12,993 bases of DNA, taken from positions 1 to 12,993 of the forward strand of contig CAZAGT010000126.1 in NCBI GenBank assembly GCA_964484515.1, read 5' to 3'. Made by a program: the position numbers and the translations under genes. The stretch is from CAZAGT01 sp964484515. Lineage in GTDB: Bacteria; Desulfobacterota; DSM-4660; Desulfatiglandales; HGW-15. The notes beneath the pieces are model-generated. The model ran no database searches. It was given only the letters and a program-made list of their open reading frames with translations, and was not told the DNA's origin. How positions within the stretch are numbered: position 1 is the first letter of the stretch; each line of letters opens with the position of its first letter. Positions 7,285-12,993 of the stretch are shown here, piece by piece.

Positions 7285-8010
7285 TTAGAAGCGTCTTACC
7301 TTCTCCAAATCGAACGATTTGATGACTGTGATTCCCTTGTCACGCATCTGTTTCAATGCGGCCTCAGCGGTTTTCGGTGCTACGTACCGGCACAGGTCTT
7401 CAATCACCATGACGTCGTAACCCGCATCGGCGGCATCGATCGCCGTCGCCTTGACACAGTAATCGGTTGCTATGCCGTAGACCACCACCTTCTGAATCCC
7501 GTTTCTTTTGAGGATCTCATCCATCTCCGTCTTGGCCCCGCCGTCATCCTGGAAGCCGGAGTAGCTGTCGTATCTTCGATCCTTCCCCTTTTTTACAATG
7601 GCGAGGAAGAGGTTGTTGTCCACGAGGACCCTGGCGTTCTCGGTTCCCTGGACACAGTGGGGCGGCCAGAGGACCTGATTTCGGCCATTGATCTTGATCA
7701 TCTCGAACGGTTTCTTGCCTCTATGGTTCGTGTAGAAGGAGATATGATCGCCGGGATGCCAGTCCTGAGTCGCAAAGATAGGGTATCCCTCTTTACTGAG
7801 CTCCCTTGTGGCCTCCTCGGCCTGCTGAACGTAAGCTCTGTCGGTATCGACGCAGGCCAGAGAGCCCTTTTTCCATGTCGTAAAATCGCCTTGAATATCG
7901 ACAACGATCACGGCCGTCTTGCTTCCAGCGACAGCCTTCGTTGCCTGCGTGCTGCATAGGAGCAATCCCATCAGCAGAATAGCCAAATGAGCAAATCCGA
8001 TCTGTTTCAT
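7285..8010 (-). CDS. pncA: Exported nicotinamidase (PncA, isochorismatase fold)
   Basis: This 241-residue enzyme hydrolyses nicotinamide to nicotinate and ammonia. The catalytic triad is visible: Asp38 (VVDIQGDF), Lys140 or Lys141 (VKKGKD) and Cys185 (GIATDYCVKAT). The metal site is also complete: Asp83, His85 and His89 in DWHPGDH, and His118 in PPHCVQGT. That set separates nicotinamidases from plain isochorismatases. Unusually, the catalytic domain is preceded by about 28 residues that look like a Sec signal peptide: a hydrophobic stretch from about residue 8 to 19 and a likely AVA-G cleavage after Ala28. Cys19 lacks a proper lipobox, so a lipoprotein is less likely. ATG at 8010 has GGAGG six bases upstream, so the signal-bearing start is well supported. 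A periplasmic location fits the neighbouring TRAP importer for carboxylates. It supplies the substrate of the hydroxylase genes downstream. Confidence 0.92.
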   Translation of the reverse strand: MKQIGFAHLAILLMGLLLCSTQATKAVAGSKTAVIVVDIQGDFTTWKKGSLACVDTDRAYVQQAEEATRELSKEGYPIFATQDWHPGDHISFYTNHRGKKPFEMIKINGRNQVLWPPHCVQGTENARVLVDNNLFLAIVKKGKDRRYDSYSGFQDDGGAKTEMDEILKRNGIQKVVVYGIATDYCVKATAIDAADAGYDVMVIEDLCRYVAPKTAEAALKQMRDKGITVIKSFDLEKVRRF

Positions 8011-8127
8011 GACAAACCTCCCTTTTCAGATTATGTGTTTCTTGCCCAGGAAACATGGCATCGAGTCTTTCGGTCCTCACCCCCTTTCCTGCTCAACGTC
8101 CCCATTTCTTCGAGTATCAAACGCCGG

Positions 8128-9612
8128 TCAATCCCATCTAGCGGTGACCGTCTTCTCGTCCATGAACATCCTCATTGAGGCCAGCCTCGATTTCGCCGTA
8201 CCCACGAAGGACTCTCTCCGGGATCCCAAGGGAAAAAAGGCGTAGGGCTGGGCTACGCCCACGTTGATGCCCACATTGCCGACATTGACCTCGCGCGTGA
8301 ATTGACGGGCGTGCTTGCCGTTCATGGTCATAATGCAGGCCGAATGCCCCAGGTTTGTTTTTGTATTGATCCACTCGATGGCCTCGTCGAGACTGGTGCC
8401 GCGGATCAGGGCCGCCGCAGGTCCGAACGCCTCCTCCTTGGCCATGGACATGTCCACATGGACATCTTCCAGAATCGTCGGGGCCAGAAAGTACCCCTTG
8501 GGATAGCCCGCTACCTTGGGTGCCCGCCCGTCCAGCACCATCTTGGCCCCTTCGTCGAGAGAGGCGTCGATCCACCGGATGACACTCTCTTTGCCGGCCT
8601 GGGTGGTCATCGGCCCCAGTTCGGTCTCCTCATCGAGGCCGTAACCGAGCCTCATTGCTGCTGCGGCCTCCTTGAATTGATTTTTGATCTCGCTATAACG
8701 GTCCCCGATCACGATCACGTTGTCGACGCCCAGGCACCGTTGACCCGCCATGCCGAAACATGCCCGCAGGAGCCATTGGGTCCCGGCCTCCAGATCGGCG
8801 TCGGGCATGATGACGAGATGGTTCTTTCCGTTTCCATTTACGGACGAGGTCTTTCCAAGCCGCCCGCACTCGGCGAAGAGTTCCCAACCGGCGCGGTTGG
8901 AGCCGATGAAGCCGACCCCTTTAATCTCAGGTTGGCACAGGATTTCTTTGTTGATCTGTCTACCGCCGTGGACCAAATTCAGGACGCCCGGCGGCAAACC
9001 GACATCCTGGGCCGCCCTGGTGATGGCCTCAGCGGCTACAGGATCCTGCCGGCTGGGACTCACCACCACCGTGCACCCGGCGGCCAGGGCATAAGGCACA
9101 AACGACGACCAGGCGTGCATAGGGATATTCCCCGGGGTCACGATTAAGAAGGGGCCGAGGGGTTCCCAGACGACGCGTTGATCGATCCCTCGGGCCACCA
9201 GATCGATGTACTCGTTCCTTTTGGGAAGACCATAGAGGGCTGAACAGGCGGATTCGATGTTCTCGATGACGCGGCTGACGGATCCCCTTGCCTCACCGAT
9301 CGTCCTACCATGATCTTGACTGAGAATGCGGCAGAGTTCCTCGTAGCGCTCTTCAATCTTCGCCCTCAGCCCGAACAGGAAACGCGCCCTGTCCCGCAAT
9401 GGGACCTCACGCCATGCCGTGAAGGCCTGGTGGGCAGCGACGACCGCGCTTCGGGCCTCTTCCTTGGTGGCGGCCGGGAACTCGGCAATGACTTCACCCG
9501 TCGCCGGATTGGTGTCTTGCTGGAGGTTGGTATCCTTGGCATCGATCCACTCTCCGTCGATCAGAAACTTCAATTTTCCGTAGTGCCCCTTGACCTCTGG
9601 CAATAGGGACAT
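8128..9612 (-). CDS. mmsA: MmsA-type CoA-acylating semialdehyde dehydrogenase
   Basis: This 494-residue aldehyde dehydrogenase belongs to the methylmalonate-semialdehyde dehydrogenase branch, which oxidises a malonate-type semialdehyde with CoA, releasing CO2. Family marks: GLPPGVLNLVHG near 205-216, GFIGS, GKNHLVIMPDAD near 262-273, AGQRC with nucleophile Cys293, EEAFGP, and the C-terminal GINVGVAQPYAFFPLG and KTVTARW. The usual general-base glutamate motif (ELGG) is absent, as in MmsA enzymes. Arg114 (SRVIEN) and Arg292 beside the nucleophile match the arginines reported to hold the substrate carboxylate in the Bacillus enzyme. The common KPSE cofactor motif reads SPSR (185-188), which is unusual. 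I chose ATG at 9612 because GGGAGG lies eight bases upstream. An ATG at 9651 adds 13 residues. In this cluster the likely substrate is 2-formylglutarate, giving glutaryl-CoA. That is inference, and valine, inositol or beta-alanine catabolism is not supported by any neighbour. Confidence 0.85.
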   Translation of the reverse strand: MSLLPEVKGHYGKLKFLIDGEWIDAKDTNLQQDTNPATGEVIAEFPAATKEEARSAVVAAHQAFTAWREVPLRDRARFLFGLRAKIEERYEELCRILSQDHGRTIGEARGSVSRVIENIESACSALYGLPKRNEYIDLVARGIDQRVVWEPLGPFLIVTPGNIPMHAWSSFVPYALAAGCTVVVSPSRQDPVAAEAITRAAQDVGLPPGVLNLVHGGRQINKEILCQPEIKGVGFIGSNRAGWELFAECGRLGKTSSVNGNGKNHLVIMPDADLEAGTQWLLRACFGMAGQRCLGVDNVIVIGDRYSEIKNQFKEAAAAMRLGYGLDEETELGPMTTQAGKESVIRWIDASLDEGAKMVLDGRAPKVAGYPKGYFLAPTILEDVHVDMSMAKEEAFGPAAALIRGTSLDEAIEWINTKTNLGHSACIMTMNGKHARQFTREVNVGNVGINVGVAQPYAFFPLGSRRESFVGTAKSRLASMRMFMDEKTVTARWD

Positions 9613-9661
9613 GACGATGTCCTCCCGCTTCGCTCGTTTTTGGGTTTTCATCCTTCCCTGA

Positions 9662-10975
9662 TTACCTGGACATCAGTCCGGGCAAAAACAGGGCAATCCC
9701 GGGGAAAATGGTGATGATCACCACAATCAAAAATATAGATATCAGAAAGGGAGCCACCCCGCGGAAGATCTCCTCGACCGGTGTATCTCTTGCCACGCCG
9801 GCGACCGTAAAAATATTCAAACCCATGGGAGGTGTGATCAGGCCCGCCTCCATCATCAGGACGACGATGACGCCGAACCAGATGGGATCAAACCCGAGTC
9901 CCAGGACGACGGGAAAGACCACCGGCATCGTCAGCACCATCATGGAAATGGCGTCCAAGAAGCACCCCAGAAAGAGATAAATAACGATAATGATGGCGTG
10001 AATCAAGTAGGGACTTACTTCTAGCCCGGTCGCCCAGCCCGCGACCTGCATCGGTATGGTCGATAGGGCCAGGAAATAGCTAAACACGTTGGCCGAGGCC
10101 ACGAGAAACAGCACCATCACCGAGATCCGTACCGCTTCGAGCAAGGCTGCACAGAGGTTTCGCCAGGTCAACTTCCCTCTTGCCAGGGCCACCAGGAACA
10201 GGATTGAGGCGCCGACGGCGCCGGCCTCCGTCGGTGTGAAAAAACCGAGGTAGATGCCTCCCATGACCACCAGGAAAAGGGTCAGCGGCTCCCACACGTT
10301 CAACAAGGCGTTCAACTTGTCGCGAATGCCGACCGGCTCTGGAGTCGTTGGTGCCAGCCGGGGATTCAGCTTCACCATCACCATCACGAGTCCGATGTAG
10401 GCGCCGGCCAGGATGATCCCTGGCAGCATGCCCGCGACGAGGAGCTTTCCAATCGACTGTTCCGTCAGCATGCCGTAAACGACAAAGCCTATGCTGGGAG
10501 GTATCAGGAAGCCGAGGGTTCCGCCGGCGGCAATGCAGCCGGTGGCGAGGCGAGCGTCATATCGGAACCTTCGCATTTCGGGGAGCGCTACGGTCCCCAT
10601 GGTGGCGGCGGTGGCCACGGAAGACCCGGAGACGGCCGCAAAACCGGCGCAGGCGCCGATGGTGGCTATTCCGAGTCCGCCGGGCAGCCTCCGCAGCCAC
10701 TTGTCAAATGCGCCGTAAAGGTCTTGAGTCATTCCGGAACTACCGGCGAAGCCTCCCATGACGATAAATAGGGGGATGACGGTATAGGGATAATAAGCAG
10801 CTACTCCATAGACGGTCCGAGCTACGACCGGCAAGGCGGCCCCTGGGCTCGCCAGAATGCTGATCCCCGCGAAACCGACGAGAAGCAGCGCAAAGGCAAT
10901 CGGCATGCCGAGAAGAAGCAGCAAGAAAAGGGCAGCGGTGCCGAGCAGACCGGTCAGAGGGGGATCTATCATCAT
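9662..10975 (-). CDS. dctM: TRAP transporter large membrane subunit
   Basis: This 437-residue, very hydrophobic protein is the ion-coupled channel subunit of a tripartite ATP-independent periplasmic transporter. About a dozen membrane segments are apparent. The DctM signature appears as LGFLIPPSIGFVVYGMLTEQ near 155-175 followed by LLVAGMLPGI, and the second half repeats the pattern with LITPPMGLNIFTVAGVA near 375. GSSVATAATMGTVALPEM near 117-134 is also typical. Length is normal for DctM not fused to DctQ. Its ATG overlaps the dctQ stop as ATGA. It ends 49 bp before the dehydrogenase start, so both probably share a transcript. The substrate is not readable from this subunit. The setting suggests nicotinate or a related pyridine carboxylate. 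Confidence 0.95.
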   Translation of the reverse strand: MMIDPPLTGLLGTAALFLLLLLGMPIAFALLLVGFAGISILASPGAALPVVARTVYGVAAYYPYTVIPLFIVMGGFAGSSGMTQDLYGAFDKWLRRLPGGLGIATIGACAGFAAVSGSSVATAATMGTVALPEMRRFRYDARLATGCIAAGGTLGFLIPPSIGFVVYGMLTEQSIGKLLVAGMLPGIILAGAYIGLVMVMVKLNPRLAPTTPEPVGIRDKLNALLNVWEPLTLFLVVMGGIYLGFFTPTEAGAVGASILFLVALARGKLTWRNLCAALLEAVRISVMVLFLVASANVFSYFLALSTIPMQVAGWATGLEVSPYLIHAIIIVIYLFLGCFLDAISMMVLTMPVVFPVVLGLGFDPIWFGVIVVLMMEAGLITPPMGLNIFTVAGVARDTPVEEIFRGVAPFLISIFLIVVIITIFPGIALFLPGLMSR

Positions 10976-11460
10976 CGCCGCAAGAGTGTTCCAAGACTAC
11001 CTGAGAGATCGATCACCAGCTCAACGGCGAGGGAAAGGCCCGCCAGTGAAACCAGCATCCTGAAGGGCCATTGTGGTATACGCAACATGTCCGATACGGT
11101 TCTTTCCTCAACGGCGACGACCCAGCCCTGCCATGCCAAGATGGCAATGATGCCCAAGCTCATGAGCGTCGTGATCGCATCCAGAAGGGCCTTTGCCCGC
11201 GCCGGGATTCGGGCTACGAGGATCGAAACGCGCACGTGTCCCTTGACTTGATGCGTATAGGCGACGCCGAGGAGCACAAAGACGGCAAGCATATAGCTGC
11301 AGAGTTCCACCGTGCCGGGGATGGGGCGAGCCCACAGCGCGCGCCCGAACACGTCGGCGGTCGTAAGTAACATCATCGGCAGGAGCAGGAACATCCCAAT
11401 GAAACAGAGTCCGTACGTTAGGCGTTGGCTCGCCCGCCTCAGCGTTGTCCAGGGCATCAT
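10972..11460 (-). CDS. dctQ: TRAP transporter small membrane subunit
   Basis: This 162-residue inner-membrane partner of DctM has four predicted membrane segments (roughly 15-37, 50-70, 88-110 and 133-155). DctQ motifs are visible: DVFGRALWARPIPGTVEL at 36-53, KGHVRVSIL at 73-81 and IPQWP near 128-132. The start is placed at ATG 11460, whose ATGA overlaps the dctP stop. A second ATG follows at once and is slightly better spaced from the GGGAG in the end of dctP. A longer frame from 11511 would run 17 residues into dctP without family support. The overlap on both sides implies coupled translation of all three transporter genes. Confidence 0.92.
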   Translation of the reverse strand: MMPWTTLRRASQRLTYGLCFIGMFLLLPMMLLTTADVFGRALWARPIPGTVELCSYMLAVFVLLGVAYTHQVKGHVRVSILVARIPARAKALLDAITTLMSLGIIAILAWQGWVVAVEERTVSDMLRIPQWPFRMLVSLAGLSLAVELVIDLSGSLGTLLRR

Positions 11461-12515
11461 GGCTCCCACTCGGATGGAAAGGCAACGCAGCGGACACCGT
11501 GCCTCCGGCACTCGTGATTATACCTAATCACGGTCTCTTTAGCGGGCAGGCCTCTTTTCTCCAGGTCGGCAACCCATTTCTTTGTCTCACCCTGGAAACG
11601 GGTAAACCAGCGATCGGCCTCCTCGGCGGGAAGGGAGTGGAGATTTACCCCTTTGTTCGAAATCTCCTCTACCATGGTGTCATAGACATCACCGGTCAAA
11701 CCGTTCGTCGTTCGAAAAGGGTTTGCGCACACCTCTTCGATGATCGGCTTAAGGTCGTCCGGTGTTCTCTCCCAGCTCCTCTGGTTCATGATCACGCCCT
11801 CGGTGACACAGCCGAAGGTGGCTACCACGCCATATTTGGCCACTTCGTGGAGCTTGAAGGCGAGTACCAAGGGGGGACAGGTCACTAGCCCATCGATGGT
11901 CCCGGTCTCCAACGCCAAATAGACATCCCCGAGGGGCATGAAGATCGGCTCGGCGCCAAGGGCCTTAATGTAGTTTGTCTGTTGTCCACCGGGCGTTCTG
12001 ATTCGTAATCGCGCGACATCCTCAAGCGTTCGGACCGGCTTCCGAGTCCACAAATGGGATTGAATACACCCATTGAGCTCGATCATCTTCACGCCCGGAA
12101 ACTCCCGATGGAGGATCTGCTTATACATCGCGTTTCCGATGTCGGTCCCAATGTCCTTCCCATCAACCCAAACAGCCAGGGAAAGAACGTCGCTGAGCGG
12201 AAACCGGCCCGGTGTCCAGGTGGCTGTGAAATACCCCATATCGGAGAGCCCATTCTTGACGATGTCGTAGTGCTCCGGTCCCTTTCCGAGGGCGCCACCG
12301 GCATACAAGGTGTATTTGATTCGGCCGCCGCTTCGCCGCTTCAACTCCTCAAGCATCGGCTTCCAGACGGTCCTGACCTCTCGGCTGGCAGGCGGATGCC
12401 ATGTACTGAACTTGATATGCACCTTGGACTTCGCTTCCGCCTGGAATGGCCAGGGGAGTCCGGCAAAAAACAGAAAGCTGAAAAACCAAATCAAACCACT
12501 TCTGCATCGATCCAT
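11457..12515 (-). CDS. dctP: TRAP transporter solute-binding protein
   Basis: This 352-residue periplasmic binding protein is the first gene of the operon. The N-terminus is a Sec signal peptide with a hydrophobic core at about 8-22 and likely AEA cleavage after Ala28, followed by the typical beta strand start KVHIKFSTWHPP. The substrate-clamping arginine of the family is most likely Arg173 (LRIRTPGG). IFMPLGDVYLALETGTIDG (191-209) is the classic DctP hinge segment. ATG at 12515 has a textbook AGGAGG seven bases upstream. The last 20 or so residues after GLPAKE are cysteine- and arginine-rich and do not look like the usual DctP tail, so a late frameshift or variant tail is possible. A carboxylate ligand is expected from the arginine, and nicotinate is the contextual guess. 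Confidence 0.94.
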   Translation of the reverse strand: MDRCRSGLIWFFSFLFFAGLPWPFQAEAKSKVHIKFSTWHPPASREVRTVWKPMLEELKRRSGGRIKYTLYAGGALGKGPEHYDIVKNGLSDMGYFTATWTPGRFPLSDVLSLAVWVDGKDIGTDIGNAMYKQILHREFPGVKMIELNGCIQSHLWTRKPVRTLEDVARLRIRTPGGQQTNYIKALGAEPIFMPLGDVYLALETGTIDGLVTCPPLVLAFKLHEVAKYGVVATFGCVTEGVIMNQRSWERTPDDLKPIIEEVCANPFRTTNGLTGDVYDTMVEEISNKGVNLHSLPAEEADRWFTRFQGETKKWVADLEKRGLPAKETVIRYNHECRRHGVRCVAFPSEWEP

Positions 12516-12592
12516 TGAAATGCCTCCTATTCGGACGACAAAGACATTAGACCCTAGCGCATCGATTCACCCGTAGACTTTGTACCTCTGAC

Positions 12593-12621
12593 CATATAAC
12601 AGCTTTCGAACCAAAGTTCAA
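12593..12621 (-). promoter_or_regulatory. Candidate sigma70-type promoter for the operon
   Basis: On the minus strand TTGAAC (12621-12616) and TATATG (12598-12593) are separated by 17 bp. Each matches four of six consensus positions. They lie about 80 bp upstream of the dctP start, in an otherwise empty stretch, which is where an operon promoter would be expected. No operator palindrome is convincing. The region 12516-12773 holds nothing else I can name. Confidence 0.3.
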
Positions 12622-12773
12622 AAAAGAGAGAAGGAAAGTCAACGACAACGACGCCGTAGATTCATGCGAAAAAGACATCGGTCGTCAGGCGCAATTGACA
12701 GGAATCGGAGGCGATTCATATACTCTCAAGAACGAACGGCCGACAACGATCTCGGCAATACAGGGTCCTCAAG

Positions 12774-12962
12774 TCAGCCCCGCCGCTTGTCGCAGGATTT
12801 TACCCGCCTCGGGAGGGCGGCCAGGTTGATCGACCGGGAAACCTCTTGAAGATGGTACTTGAATTTGACATTTTCAGTGACTTCGAGGCTTGTTCGCCTG
12901 GTCATAAGGGGCTCTTTTCAAAAACGAGGAATTGAGTGCGTTGTATCGGCATAAGGCGCTAC
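12774..12962 (-). repeat. Right inverted-repeat copy flanking the cluster
   Basis: This is the partner of the repeat at the left edge, in inverted orientation. It matches bases 1-60 at 56 of 60 positions over 12962-12903, with a second well-kept block at 12839-12814 (24 of 26). Between the blocks the copies differ by substitutions and short indels. An ATG at 12905 opens a 43-codon frame ending at 12774. It reads SRSINLAAL where the left copy reads SRSLNLDAL, but the frames differ earlier in the alignment, so coding is doubtful. The last 31 bases of the window lie outside the matched part. Confidence 0.75.
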
Positions 12963-12993
12963 CCGAGGCGGCCGGAGGGCCACTGCGGTACAG

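Noticed and set aside
7285..8010. Nicotinamidase as a lipoprotein
   Set aside because: Cys19 follows three leucines, and the residue before it is not Gly, Ala or Ser, so the lipobox is poor. Ordinary signal peptidase cleavage after Ala28 fits better.
12664..12849. Plus-strand 61-residue frame upstream of dctP
   Set aside because: Arginine- and serine-rich, no ribosome site, and it overlaps the right repeat. It looks like chance.

Overview
The window reads as one catabolic gene cluster for nicotinamide/nicotinate from an anaerobic, moderately GC-rich bacterium. A Desulfobacterota-like (sulfate-reducing or syntrophic) host is my best guess, from the TRAP transporter, the molybdenum hydroxylase, the ferredoxin-type reductase and the style of the dispersed repeats. 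No taxonomic marker is present, so this is inference. All ten convincing protein genes lie on the minus strand and are transcribed from high to low coordinates.

Layout in transcription order: a TRAP transporter (dctP 12515-11457, dctQ, dctM, linked by ATGA overlaps); an MmsA-type CoA-acylating aldehyde dehydrogenase (9612-8128); an exported nicotinamidase (8010-7285); a three-subunit molybdenum hydroxylase (2Fe-2S subunit 7154-6657, FAD subunit 6660-5776, Mo-binding subunit 5592-3313); enamidase (3310-2120); and, after a 431-bp gap holding two repeat elements, a 6-hydroxynicotinate reductase-like protein (1688-171). The last three activities match the upper part of the nicotinate fermentation known from Eubacterium barkeri: nicotinate to 6-hydroxynicotinate, to 1,4,5,6-tetrahydro-6-oxonicotinate, to 2-formylglutarate plus ammonia.

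The most interesting point is what follows. None of the E. barkeri lower-pathway genes (2-hydroxymethylglutarate dehydrogenase, B12-dependent 2-methyleneglutarate mutase and so on) is in the window. An MmsA-type dehydrogenase sits in the operon instead. 2-Formylglutarate is chemically a substituted malonate semialdehyde, so an MmsA-type reaction on it would give glutaryl-CoA, CO2 and reduced pyridine nucleotide in one step. The exported nicotinamidase beside a carboxylate-type TRAP system suggests that nicotinamide is deamidated outside the cytoplasm and the resulting nicotinate is imported.

The cluster is framed by inwardly facing inverted repeats (1-143 and 12962-12814, 56/60 identical over the outer 60 bp). 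Other non-coding features are a MITE-like element (1741-1892), a CTAAAGT-rich inverted element (1922-2037), a structured spacer inside the hydroxylase operon (5593-5775) and a candidate promoter upstream of dctP. No regulator, rRNA, tRNA, CRISPR array or intact transposase was seen.
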